From assembly GCA_029747015.1 (NCBI GenBank), contig JAKOGI010000007.1, forward strand, positions 191,001 to 255,000: a stretch of DNA of 64,000 nucleotides. The letters run 5' to 3'. The notes beneath the pieces were generated by a model. It did not search any database. It had not been told where the DNA came from and saw only the letters and a list, made by a program, of their open reading frames with translations. This document shows, piece after piece, positions 1 through 11,436 of the stretch (position 1 is the first letter of the stretch; the number at the start of each line of letters is the position of its first letter). This DNA comes from Carnegiea gigantea. Lineage: Eukaryota; Streptophyta; Magnoliopsida; Caryophyllales; Cactaceae. Made by a program: the position numbers and the translations under genes.

Positions 1-3000
1 CTTCCGGCATCATCACGAGCTTTGTTCAAGACCTAGATTTTGAAGCCACTCAGTAACATCAGCGCAATAACAAAGAGCACGAAATGAGAGACAGTATGTG
101 TCTCTTAATCACCTGATTCACTCTGTTCTCAAATGACTCCATCATTGTCCTCCCTGGTTCAGGTTCAAGTTGCTTTTCCTGTGCAGCTCTTATAAGATTT
201 TTCACTTCATTTTTTGCTTTAGATATGGTTTCGTTAATGATCTCCATAGTGGCTGCATCAGCAATGGTATCTCCAATCCCAATGCTGAAACCATTCTGTA
301 AAAGCCAATAATTAACAAGCCACTGTGTGTGGCCCAAAAATTTACGAGCTGCATCTGGGCCAACTTCTTCCCTGCATCCAGAGCAAACATTTAAAAACAA
401 GATGGTAAATATTGGCTGTACAATCAAATAGTTTGCAAGAGTCAGCAACACTGCAATGATAAACAAAGAGCTCTAAAAAGCAACACTTCATGTAAAAACA
501 AGGCAATAATGGTGATGCATGACGCTTACGATAACAAATGGAAAATGCCGAAGACGAAGAGTAAACAGAGGTGAAATATACCAAATGACATGAATCAGAC
601 TTCCGCTGGATGTACCCAGAGTCTTCTTACATAGTGTTCCAGATAGTAGCTCCCCTTTCTCCACCAGGACACGAGTATCCCCAGGAGTCAGGAACCCTGT
701 CTCAGATTCCTGATGCCAAGCCGAAAATCTAATAAGATTTATCTGCTTCGGTATGATAAGATTAAATACTTGCTTCCCTGTCCAGATAGGCCTGGGCTTT
801 AAAATAGTAGGCTGGGGAACTTTCCCATCAAAATCCTCCCACCACATAAGAGTATTCATAAAGACATCCTGTCAAAAACAAAACAGAGTTACAAAACACA
901 GCTACGGTATATGAACAGGCTCAAACAGAAAATGTTTAGAAGAAAATTTGATAGCAGGAAGCCCCCCCGGGGGGGGGGGGAAGAAAAAGGAAACTACCTT
1001 TTCAATAAAGGTATCCCTCTTTGTGATTTTACGGCAACCCAATAAGGTGTCTTGCACAATTCCCATGACAGGTTTGTTGGATTGTGGAGAAACAATACAT
1101 TTAGGAACCATCATGAGCTCAAGGACCTCTGCTCGGGTCTCAAAAGATTGTGGAACATGCATGTTCATTTCATCACCATCAAAATCAGCATTGTAAGGTG
1201 AGGTAACGGACAAATTAAGACGGAATGTAGAATAGGGCATAATCTTTATCCTGTGACCCATAATGGACATTTTATGCAGACTGGGCTGTCGGTTGAAAAG
1301 CACAAAATCTCCATCATTCAGATGCCTTTCAACCTGCAATAAACAAAAGAGAGATCCGGTAAAACAACAACCATGCATCATAAGCAAAAGAATTACAGAA
1401 CAGCAACTGCAAGAGAGCCGCACCTTGTAACCAAGCTCCAAATGATGATCACTACTCTTCTTCAAATACCGGAGATCGAGCCTCTGACCATCATCCCTAA
1501 TTATGTACTTGGCACCAGTCTTACCAGGTGGTGGATGGGGGCCATTGTCGACAAGCTCTTTCAACCTACAAAACAGACAATATTACAAGAAGCACTACTT
1601 GAAAGTAGCGAAATCAATTAGGAGAAATGAGAACCTTTCAATGTTATAGGGCGTCACAGTCTCAGGATATGTGAGATTCAATGCTATACTCCAAGGAACT
1701 CCCAATTGATCAATGTTAATGGTAGGATCTGGAGTAATGACTGTACGTGCAGAGAAGTCCACTCGCTTCCCCATCAAGTTGCCTCTTATACGACCTTCTT
1801 TGGCTTTCAGTCTACTACAGATCGATTTAATTGGTCTACCTGACCGCTGTGTAGCCTGAACAATAAAGGAATACCAGTCAAATCACTTGTTTCTCGCAGA
1901 TTTCACAGTGATAAGGCTTAAAAGCATGAAAAAGATATACCCTAGGCTGTCCAGGGAGCTCATTGTCAAAGTATGTTGCAATATGAAATTGCAGCAGCTG
2001 TGCAAACTCTGAGATGATATGTGCAGGTGCCCCATTCCTTTCTTGTCTCCTCAAATTATCATTATGCCGAATTATCATTGCTAATTGGTGAGTCAAATCA
2101 TCCTACACAATGGATTGCAAACAGAAACCATTACATACACTTCAAAATAAGCAACAGGGAAGGTAGCTGTCATTTAGCAACGGGGAAGGTAGCTGTCATT
2201 TTTGCCAAGCTTTTGAACCGTCTACTATGTGGTAAATAAAAGCAAAAGAAATACTTGCCTCACTCCTGGAAGAGGTGTCCATCATCACTGATGGTCTGAC
2301 AGGAGGTGGCGGAATGGGCAGAACTTGAAGAATCATCCAGTCTGGTCGAGCATATTTGGGATTAAAACCCAGCAATTGGCAGTCTTCATCACTTATTCTC
2401 TTTAGAACACTGAGGACCTGGTAGAGAAAGCAGTAACATACATGGTAAGCAATTAAGCAAAGGACGGGAAGGAAGGGGTGATAAACAAATTTGCAAAACT
2501 AGCAACCTTTTCCGCAGAAAGTTGCTGCTTCCTCTCAACAGGTTCAGGAAGCTGCTCCTGCTCATCATTTTTCTTCTTAGTCATTTTGTATTCAGCAATC
2601 ATCTTCATACCTTCAATAGTGAAGGTTGGCTGCTGCGCGCCACAACCACCACGGCTCTTTTTGACTGGCTCACCATTATCCTGACTTTGCACATCTATTT
2701 CATCACCTCCTTCACACTTCTTTTTACTTTTGGATGCCTCTAAAATCCTCTTTAACCTGTTCTTGGGATTTCTTATTTTCAATGCTTGCTTAAATTTGTG
2801 GTCTTCCTGCAAATAAATAAGTAAATAAATAAAATTAGAGTTACCAGTGACAAAACAATCAACTGAACTTACAGTAATTGTACCAGTGATCAGAGATGCA
2901 GACACAAGCAATTTACCACTGCACTAAAATTGCCGGACAATGGATGCAGCAAACAAAAAGAACATATTGGATCCACCATCATTATAGGACATACACCTAA

Positions 3001-4398
3001 CTTCTAAGACAAAAAGAACAGCATAGGTTCAACCAGCCACCTCTTGATCAGGTACTACAAATACTGTATCTGGAAGAATCATACTGTTTGCATTGACAGC
3101 AAAGTGGAAGCGCGGAGGGGAGGGAAGGAGATAATTACTCTTACTTGGTTAACCTGATTTGGTAAAATGAAACGAGCAGAAGAGGGCGACCAATCACTCC
3201 ATTACCCAAGTCTTGTTTACATTTAAAATTGTGGATCACAAGAATCAAGGAAACTGTTAGAATAAAAACCTTGGTTTTAAACACCTATCTCCCCATCTTC
3301 CTCTCCATTATCCCCAATACCATATGAACCCCCCCCCCCTTTTCTTACCTTCATTTTCCTCTCCTCTCCTTCCTTCTCCACAGCATCAAACTAGTAGACT
3401 ATGACTGAGGAATCAGGACAGACTCCCCAACAAAAAGCAACCATTCTCATTCAAACCATGCACGTTAGCTCCTTCACATGTTGAAATATGAAATACCTGA
3501 AAGTAGCTGGTCTTCATGATATACAGATTGAGCAGTACTGGCACCTAGTTATTCATTTCTATCACCAACACTGGTGGTATATTAAGCAATTTGTCATTCC
3601 GTCATAATGATTTTGTCTTCCTAATGCAGAAGTTCTTCAGAAATTGATTAGAAGGGGCTAGATCAAAAGGCATCAGTTAATTGTGGCACTTCTAATAAGC
3701 TCTGCAATAGCTCGCTCCATGTTCAACTTAGGGTCTATCCAAACAATCTCTAGTAAAGCCACAGTATTGCATACAGAAGGGACACTTTAGCCTTGTTTGA
3801 ATATTGCATCAAGAGTCCAGGTGCTGAAAACAGTAACAGTATTATAAAGGCGAGACCACGGAAAGAAATGCATCATTGGAGCATGCAGTTCCAATTGCCC
3901 TGAGAAAAGGGCATGGCGAGGGATATATTGTTCACCTCGTCGGCCAAAATCTTGGAACAATTGAAGCAAACGCAACGCATAATGCTGAGGACAGTCTTCA
4001 TAAAGCCAATGTGAAACATGGGCTTGGCGAGCTCGAGGTGGCCAAAGTGACCAGGACACTCGGCCATGTTGGCAGTGCAAGTCTCGCACTTCATTTTGCG
4101 GTCAATGGTGCCAAGACGAGGATCGCTGAGTCCGCCAGGCTTGGGCTTCCCCCTCTCCGTCGTCTCACTGAACTCGATTTGCACGACCGACATTTGCCGC
4201 TGCAAACAAAAGACAACATCACGGAGTAAAAATTAAGCAAAAGCAAAGCGAAGTTGGGCTGAAGCGATGGCGTTCAGTCCGGGAAAGAGAAAGAGACAAG
4301 GAGAGAGAGATTACGATCTCATCGGGGCTGAGGATCCCAAACTGGACCATATGGACCTTGGCGACCTCCGCCGGGGAGTACGGGAACCGCGTATCCAT
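1..4398 (-). CDS. NRPB1: RNA polymerase II largest subunit, N-terminal part (11 exons, cut by window edge)
   Basis: Catalytic subunit of nuclear RNA polymerase II, which makes mRNA. Exons read by hand on the minus strand: 4315-4398, 3936-4199, 2507-2806, 2259-2417, 1941-2102, 1635-1855, 1424-1565, 998-1333, 582-868, 113-371 and 1-32 (continues off the window). All phases agree and give about 748 residues. The start [12 protein letters not shown] matches plant NRPB1. A zinc site is visible at C66, C69, C76 and H79 (CETC..CPGH). The metal-binding active-site motif NADFDGD begins at about residue 492 (bases 1172-1192). The C-terminal half and heptad-repeat tail lie outside. The intron after exon 4 starts with GC instead of GT. 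Intron 2 is the longest, 1.1 kb. Exonic identity with known plant NRPB1 is very high, so the call is firm. Confidence 0.97.
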
Positions 4399-4701
4399 TG
4401 GCGGTGCCGATTGATTGAACTCAAGCTAATCGGGAAATTCAACGAACCCCAAAAAGAAAAACTAGGGTTTCGATCGTAAAAGTAAAGAGAATTGGAGCAG
4501 CTGTGTATGTGACTGTTGATCCTTGTGTTTTCAGTTCGATTTTCCCACTCAGGTCAGTGCCGGTTTTAATTTTCAGAAAGTGGATATTGGTAATTTGTAC
4601 TGGAGACAGCAAGATCTCCCTTCCCTCTTTCTCTCTCTCCCCTCTCTGCGGCGGATGAGAGAAGATCCAAACCAGACGCAAATATCCGGCCCTTCAGCGT
4701 T

Positions 4702-4709
4702 ATTTATAG
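4702..4709 (-). promoter_or_regulatory. TATA box of NRPB1
   Basis: TATAAATA on the minus strand, about 300 bases upstream of the NRPB1 start codon. It would place transcription start near 4670-4680 and leave a purine-rich 5' leader (GA-rich on the sense strand, 4612-4660). Seen in sequence; promoter use is inferred. Confidence 0.55.
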
Positions 4710-4710
4710 A

Positions 4711-6410
4711 CGGGGAGGCTGCCCCTTCCACCAAGAATATGGGGAGGCGGTTGGTCCACTTGAATTTCCGAAATTGCCATCCATAACTGGGCTTGTTCTG
4801 AACTCTAATATGCCGGTCTGCTTTTGTCGTCCATCATCGCAAACACGAGCACTTCCAACACTCCGGAGGCCCAAGGGGCTTAAAAGTTTCGTGCCTTCTG
4901 TGCAGACCAAAACTTAAAACTTCAACAGTCGTGGATAACTACCACGAGTGTGTCCAGTGATGTTAGATGTTTCAATAGTGGTTGCCTGTTCTACAAATTT
5001 TTGATTGTTTCACTAGTCTGTAACGATTTGATAATAGTGGCAAGTGATTAACTATTTAATTAGCTGTTTAAAATTAATGCTTTTAAACTTATCATATATC
5101 ATATATCATATACCATGTATATAATATAAAATTGAATTATTTAAATGGGTTGATGGTAGCTTGACAAGTGTCACATTATTATTGGCTTCTTTCTCTTTTT
5201 TCTTTCATTTTTTCTTTAATCCCAAATGTCATAATAACAAGAATTCAATGTGTTCTTTTATTCTTAAAATTTGAAAGTCAAAAATAGTTTTACAATTAGA
5301 TTTAGAGTACAATAAATAGCTTTGAGAGATCAAAAATAATTTTACAATAAAATGATGCAAAATAAGAAAAGTATATTATTATAATAAGGTTTCAGGTACT
5401 TTTTTACTCGTGCATTTCGACAACTCAAAAATAATTTTATAATTAAGTTTAGTTTGTAAATATCAATAGCTGTAGATTAGTATAATCCTTTACTTATAGA
5501 GTTTTAGAAGTAAAAAATGCATTTACTATATATATAATGAAATAAAATAATAAAAGTATTAATCCTTTATGCAATTATTTAGACAATTATAAACATTAAT
5601 TGACAAACAACATAAGACAAAAAATTAATAATAATTTAATGTACCTTCAAAAATTGTCTGCAAATCAGTACCCTCACTTTAACTTTAATCAACTCAATTT
5701 GACTATGCAAAATATTTATTATAAGACAATGCAATCACTATTTAAAAATACATTGACTATTGATAAGTGGGAAGTTTAAATAACTTTCGAAAATAAAATG
5801 CTTGCGCTTAATTATTTTTTAATTGCCCCAATAAAGAGTAAAATTTAAATAAATGAAAAAATAATAATTTTTTTAAAAAAAAAGTTAGTGTAATGATAAT
5901 TCAAATTTTTTATCAACAAGCTTTTTCACTGTATATTATAATTTCATAAATTATTTATGCATATTTTTTAGGCAATACATGTATATGACACACATGATCC
6001 AAAAGAAAGTCATAAATTCATTCTTCTACTTAAAACAACTGCATATAGATTATAGGTTTATTTTACATTACTATTTTCTTAGATTTATGCAAACTACGAT
6101 ATTTAAATCATGAACCAATAATATTGAAAATACCATGTGAAAAAATAATATTTAAATTAAATCATCATTATAATTTCATTGATATTTATTTTAAAAATTT
6201 ATTTGTTTCAATAAATGTTGTGTATCATAGTATATTTTAGATGTCAGCAATGATAAACTATTTTTATTTTCTTATTGTTAAATAAACATTAATAAAAACT
6301 CGTGTAAGCATGAGATTCACCCTAGTATCTTAAGATAATTGCTTACTATGAAATGACATAAAAAGACATGATTATTATTGGTATCATTGTTTTTCCTTTT
6401 CCCCTTTCTA
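4711..6410. other. AT-rich intergenic DNA, no gene seen
   Basis: About 1.7 kb of very AT-rich sequence upstream of NRPB1. No reading frame with recognisable protein similarity, no clear terminal repeats and no RNA gene were seen. Confidence 0.5.
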
Positions 6411-6711
6411 GGAGCATGTTTAGTTGGAGGAAAAGGAATGGAACTTGATACCTTTAGGTATTAAGTTTCTATACCCATTGTTTGGTTGGACTTTTAAGGG
6501 TATAGAACTTGATACCTAAGGGTGGGACTTGATTACCCCCATTTTGGAGGGGTTTTAAGTCCCATTTTCTACTTTTAATTAAAAAATAAAATTCAAGCAT
6601 CTCTCAACAACCATGGGAGGAGAGAGAGTGTAGTCACTAGATCCACCCACCATGGACGAATTACCGGCGCCGGCAACCACCACAAAGGTCCACCAAACCC
6701 CTACATCCACA

Positions 6712-6764
<53 letters not shown>

Positions 6765-7422
6765 GGAGAGAGACAAAAGGTGAAGAAGAAGAAGAAGAAG
6801 AAGAAGAAGAAGAAGAAGAACACAGCGCCGGGAAGGATGGCGACGCCGGAAAAAGGAGGAGAAGGCGGCAACGTTGGAAAACAGAAAACTCGAGCCCCAG
6901 ATTTGAGGTAGCAGAAAAAGAGGAAAGGAGGACAAGTCGATGGAAAAGATGTGTGGTGTTGAGGCCATGGATGGCGAGAAATGAGAGACTGGGCCGGAGA
7001 AGGAGAAAAAGGCGCCGGAGAGGTGGGAGTTGAGTGGTGGAATTGGTCGCTGGAGGAGAAGACGCGATGCCCAAATCTGCCTAGAGGACAAGTAGGAGAG
7101 AGGGGGGTGTCAAGAATGCCGGCTGAGTGTCAGATGTTCACCAAAGAGCAATAAGTCGCCGACCCTTTGCCGGAGTGGGAGGAGGAATATAGATACAGTA
7201 GTTCGGAGAGAAAGCAAAAGAGGAGAGAGAAAGGAGGAAAGAGAATGCGAAGGAAAAATAGAAAACAAATCTGCATTGATATAAAAAAGTTAAAAATAAA
7301 AAATTGATTCGATTCCATAATTATACCAAACACATGATATCAAAGAATCAAATTCCATTACATTCCTCCCATATTTCAAATATCATTCCATTCCATTCTA
7401 CTTTTGCGGACCAAACGGGTCC
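6411..7422. mobile_element. Candidate non-autonomous DNA transposon with short terminal inverted repeats
   Basis: The left end reads GGAGCATGTTTAGTTGG; the right end, reverse-complemented, reads GGACCCGTTTGGTCC. Both are followed by related subterminal text (GGAATGGAA...GATAC on the left; GGAATGGAATGATAT on the right). Both ends are flanked by TA (6409-6410 and 7423-7424), a possible 2-bp target duplication. The interior is purine-rich low-complexity DNA with microsatellites and no transposase. The superfamily is uncertain: the ends resemble many plant MITE ends of the type GTTTGGT. Confidence 0.45.
6705..6820. repeat. Compound microsatellite (AC)n-(AG)n then (GAA)n
   Basis: An AC run (about 6705-6729) passes directly into an AG run (6729-6760), followed by a GAA run (6782-6820). 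It lies inside the candidate transposon. The poly-Leu and poly-Glu frames over it are low-complexity artefacts. Confidence 0.9.
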
Positions 7423-7451
7423 TAGAAGTAATGTGAATCTATCAACTCTTC

Positions 7452-7906
7452 TGTTGGAGTGTAAAAGTAAAATTTGTCCCACATTAATAAAATTAAAAGG
7501 GTTTGAGCATGTATATAAGTTTATAAGAAACCCCTCCTCTTGCTAATTAATTTCGGGCTGGAACTTCATTTGAGTTTATATGCAAGACTCTTTCTTTATG
7601 GCCTAGTTGATATAAAAATTTTATCATGTGGCACTAGAGCGTAATACTGGATCTTGATTTATCACCATCCCTGTTTGATTAACATTGGATGCATGAGCTG
7701 AGTTTTGTTAGTAGCCTACACGTGATGGGTTGTATTGGAGTGTGCAAGTGGAGTTTATCTCACATTGATAAAATTAAAAGGGTTTGAACATATATATAAG
7801 TTTGTAAGTCACTTCCCCCATTACCAATTGATTTTGGATTGGAATCTCATTTGAACTTATACAAATGACTCTTTATTTAGATTCCAATTTATATGAAAAT
7901 TTAACT
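7452..7906 (+). mobile_element. TRIM (terminal-repeat retrotransposon in miniature)
   Basis: Two direct repeats of about 175 bp (7452-7626 and 7731-7906), roughly 75% alike by eye, enclose only about 104 bp. The first begins TGTTGGAGTGT and ends TTATCA. Both carry an ACATT(A/G)ATAAAATTAAAAGG core and a TATATAAG promoter-like box. Just after the first repeat, TGGCACTAGAGC (7629-7640) matches the initiator-Met tRNA primer-binding site TGGTATCAGAGC at 9 of 12 positions. There is no room for gag or pol. Together these define a TRIM; the exact 3' end is uncertain. Confidence 0.75.
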
Positions 7907-8937
7907 TCTTACTTCTATTGACAGATTGTTACTGGTTGCCAACTCAACTAAATCTAGCCCTGATATTATTGTTGGCTTATTTATTTTGCATAAAGCTTCT
8001 CTATTGCAGCCCCAACTTTACTGTTTTCCTTTTTCCCTCTTTTGTTTCCAATTAAAGTCATCATGGAGGTTGCATTTCATTTGATTGATTCAACGAAACT
8101 CAGACCAGGAAAACAACTAACCTTCCCCCCCCCTCTCTTTATTTAGATTTTAGATGGGGAAAGGTTGAATTTAATATATTCCCAAATAATGTTGTTAATG
8201 GCATAAGGTTGCTAATAGAGGTATGCATGAGGTAGCTGGGTACACTACTCTATCAGATAGTGACTGAAATATGCATGTCTACTGTAGCAGTCGAGGTCTA
8301 TATATGGTCAAACCGTGGGCGGATGACGGAAGAAGATGAGTAGATACTAGATAGGAAAGAGATGGATACAAGGGGTGTTGTAATTTTTGCAGAAAAAATT
8401 AGCGTATTTTAGGGACAAAATCAAATCTGAAACGACATGAGATATGAAGTTTTGAAGGTATTGCAATCAAGAAACGTGAAACGACATGAAGAGGTTTAAG
8501 ATGAATATGAGTACACTAATGAGTCCTCAGAGAGGTTTCTTTGTTTTCCAAGTTCAAATCAAACTGGCCTGAAAATCCAAAATAAACAATTTTTAGGATC
8601 GAAGACCAGACAAGGTTCATTTAGTTTGATTTGGGTCTAGGTCACCGGTCCACTTTTTTCTCGGGGGTTCTCGATTCAAAATGGAATATATATGAACATT
8701 GTTTATTGCAAATAAGTCAGCTACAATAATTTTAATACATTATGCAATTTAACTTAGTGGCTTTTTTAAAGATTTACATCCCTAATAACTATAGTAATGA
8801 TTAATAAATGTCAAAAATAAATAGAACCTCAAAACTATATACTTTGTGCATAAAATTGTTACAATAATTATTGAAATAAAAATAAGAATTCATAAATTTT
8901 CATGCATTGCACGGGTATAACACATACTTATTCGCTG
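7907..8937. other. Intergenic DNA, no gene seen
   Basis: AT-rich spacer with a C9 run at 8125-8133. No coding, RNA or transposon structure was recognised. Confidence 0.4.
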
Positions 8938-8949
8938 ATTAAAAACAAT

Positions 8950-9011
8950 ATGGCATTTACCATACATTTTGCGAAAGCAGGACCCAAACTGGGAGGTGTT
9001 ATTGTTGTTGT
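8950..9011 (+). mobile_element. Tiny TTG-tailed retroposon, copy 1
   Basis: A roughly 60-bp insert ending GGGAGGTGTTATTGTTGTTG. It is flanked by near-identical 12-mers, ATTAAAAACAAT (8938-8949) and ATTAAAATAAAT (9012-9023), 10 of 12 identical, which look like target-site duplications. It shares its 3' half (GC-rich core, ACTGGGAG, TTG tail) with the insert at 9930-9988. Probably a 5'-truncated SINE or LINE 3' end; the family was not recognised. Confidence 0.5.
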
Positions 9012-9738
9012 ATTAAAATAAATGAATATATTCCTAAATATATAACAAAATAAATCTATCATTAAGGAAAATATATGCCAAAAATTGAACACTGATAATC
9101 TTACTGAGGGAGTATAGAATAGCAATAATCCATGCCTGAGAAATACCCTCAAATTCTATGTACTTTTATGATATTTATTTATTTTGTATATATCATCATT
9201 AAGTCAGTGTTGTTACTCAGTTATTGATCACATGTGAACTATAGCAATGGAGAATGTGAGGGAAATATGCACTCCATCTAAGATAAATGAGTTATCACGT
9301 CATTAAATTGATTAATTGAAGTGTCTTTTAACTGGGGTGTTCACATTAAAAAACCAAATATTTCTTAAAATTTAGGGATGCAATGACATACCACTGTTTA
9401 TCATATGCAAATTGTGATACTATGAAAAATAAAGGAAAATATGTTATCGATACGTAACAAGTTATTATAAGTTATTAAATCACTTTTTAAAATTAAATCA
9501 AATAACTAAATTAATATATATTTAGCTCGATAATGGTGTATGCAAAACAAATAACTTTATAAGGCATTGGACATTATTGCTTGTTAGAAATTAATAATTT
9601 AGAAACATCTTGATATCATAATTTTCTAAAATTTTCTAAAAAATTTCAATATCTTTTAGATTATCGTGAAATTTTCTGAAATTCTTTAGAATCTTCCAAA
9701 ACACTCAAAGACCTTCCTAATAGTCGCAGAAGCTTACA

Positions 9739-9776
9739 GAATATTCTAGAATCTTCTAAATTCTTCTAGAAGGTTC
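9739..9776. promoter_or_regulatory. Heat-shock-element array
   Basis: GAAnnTTCnnGAAnnTTC runs from 9739 to 9756 with no mismatch. A second TTCnnGAAnnTTC runs from 9764 to 9776. That is seven inverted nGAAn units in 38 bp; three alternating units already make a good heat-shock-factor site. The array is about 250 bp upstream of the TATA-like box in the same LTR. Confidence 0.6.
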
Positions 9777-9929
9777 CGTATTATTCTTTACTTGTAAATA
9801 TTTATGAACATCTAAATATTTCTATAAATAATATAATACATCTTATAATATGATATCTAGATATTTAAGAATATATTATGATGAACGGGTGCATAAGTTT
9901 AAGAATAGATGTGTAATCAAATCAATCTC

Positions 9930-9988
9930 AATCTCCCCATAACCCGCGCAAGCGAGACTCACACTGGGAGTTACTGTTATTGTTGTTG
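9930..9988 (+). mobile_element. Tiny TTG-tailed retroposon, copy 2, nested in the solo LTR
   Basis: A 59-bp insert, CA-AGCG..ACTGGGAG..GTTATTGTTGTTG, flanked by a perfect 14-bp duplication ATCAAATCAATCTC (9916-9929 and 9989-10002). Long duplications and a simple-repeat 3' tail are the marks of target-primed reverse transcription. Related to the insert at 8950-9011. Confidence 0.7.
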
Positions 9989-10289
9989 ATCAAATCAATC
10001 TCCACCGTCTATTGGAGAGATAGATAACTATAAATATCCTGAAGAAGGTCTCACTCATATCAAGTAAAAGGAAACCAAGCATTGAGTGATAAAAATCATT
10101 CATTACCACAAACAACTCCTATTTTCTATATATTTTCAAATATTGTCAACAGAAATACCAGAATGCTTGTTATTTTGCTGCATGAAAGTACACCCCTTGG
10201 TACTGGTTAATAACTCTTGATACTACACACTTAAGATTATCTTTGCTTCTATATCCTCGGGTCAAAAGTTTCTTATAGAGATTTTGTCA

Positions 10290-11200
10290 TAATATCCTTC
10301 CTCCTGAATCAAACTTGGCCAAGAAACATGATGTCCATTACCCAGTGCGAAATTTGTAGGGGACAGGAGGAAAATCCAAAACATGTTTTTATCAATTGTG
10401 GGCGGGTGAGCAGAGTGTGGTAGAGCATGGGAATTGAAGAAATAATGCAGGCGCAAGGATAAGTTGTAAGGATTGGTTTGAGAATGTGGAAAGAAGTTTG
10501 GGGTGTGATGGATCGTGTTTACGTGCTTAGGGGATTGTGAAGTGTTTGGTGGGCGCGAAACGATCGTGTCTTTAATAACTATAGTCTGGAGCCCAACATG
10601 GTGCGGATAGGGCAGGACTTGGCTCCTTGATTTCCTTTAAACTCTGCAAAAGAGGGAAGTCAGAATGCAAAGGAACCGAGGCCGTTTTGGGGGGGGGGGG
10701 GGGGGGAGGGGTTATATCAAAATAAACTGTGATGGAGTAGTGAATGTTGGGAGAGGGAAGACTCGAACTGGATGTGTGGCGAGGAACGAAGATGGTGTTT
10801 TTCTTTGGGCAACAGCTCGTTGTTTCAACTTAGGGGGTGATGCTGAATGGATAGAGATGCAAACTTTGATCTTTGCACCTGAGATGGCCCCAATCCAAAG
10901 GAATGATGGAATGTGTGCTTGAAATTGACTCTCAAGGCCTTGTGAGTTGTATTGGAGGTAGGCACAATGTCAGTGCCCTTTACCCACTCTTATTGGAAGA
11001 CATTTGGTCCTTAGTGAATAAGTGACAGGTTTGGAAAGTCGCGTGGACTCGGATAATAAAGTGGCTTATCGTATTGTCAAATGAAGCTTAGATGGTAGTT
11101 CTATGGTAGGTTGGGATGAAACCCGAGCTGAGCTTAATGATGGTTTATTGGATGATGTATTAGCTAATTTTGGATTTAGTGAAAGATCTTTTGATTGCAC
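10290..11200 (+). pseudogene. LINE-type reverse transcriptase/RNase H relic
   Basis: Broken pieces in several frames. Around 10335-10400 a zinc-binding stretch reads CEIC...KHVFINCG, as in the zf-RVT region of plant LINEs. From 10665 to 10920 the text reads GYIKINCDG..., GCVARNEDGVFLWA and GDAEWIEMQ, the RVT_3 RNase H-like domain. More homologous text continues out of frame to about 11200 (SQGLVSCI). An 18-G run (10689-10706) sits just before the domain. Stops and frame changes show it is dead. Confidence 0.7.
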
Positions 11201-11436
11201 AAAAAAAAGATTATCTTCGTCTCTATTCCCCCCCCCCCCCCTTCAAAAAACAAAACCAAAAAAAGAGTACAATACCACCCTTTGCAGCACATAATTTGGA
11301 ATTGAGAGGAACGTTCGGTGTAACAACAGGATGACAAAATGGGCAAGTCAGGGTCAGATATGAGCAGCGGCGTGAAGGGAAAATCTTGAACACGGCGTTG
11401 AAATTTGTCGGGCAGGACGGGTATAACAAATTAACA

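Larger units (their letters stand above)
9582..10151 (+). mobile_element. Solo LTR, copia-like, with heat-shock-element array
   Basis: Starts TGTTAGAAATTAAT and ends ATTGTCAACA (TG...CA), about 570 bp including a 73-bp later insertion. It holds an LTR-style promoter with TATAAATA at 10029-10036. No primer-binding site or coding region follows, so it is read as a solo LTR. It carries heat-shock-element arrays at 9739-9776. No matching 5-bp target duplication was found, so the boundaries and the LTR call are provisional. Confidence 0.45.

Noticed and set aside
6579..7091. Overlapping 90-170 residue frames with poly-Leu, poly-Glu and CVCVCV runs
   Set aside because: They are translations of AC, AG and GAA microsatellites and carry no domain-like text.
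9739..9776. Possibility that the heat-shock-element array is chance repetition of TTCTAGAA-like text in an AT-rich region
   Set aside because: Kept as a finding: seven units in correct alternating 5-bp phase inside a promoter-like LTR is more than expected from base composition, though only expression data can settle it.
11386..11436. Upstream extension of the At4g08330-like frame
   Set aside because: The frame is open but has no ATG before 11437, and the extra 17 residues look non-conserved.
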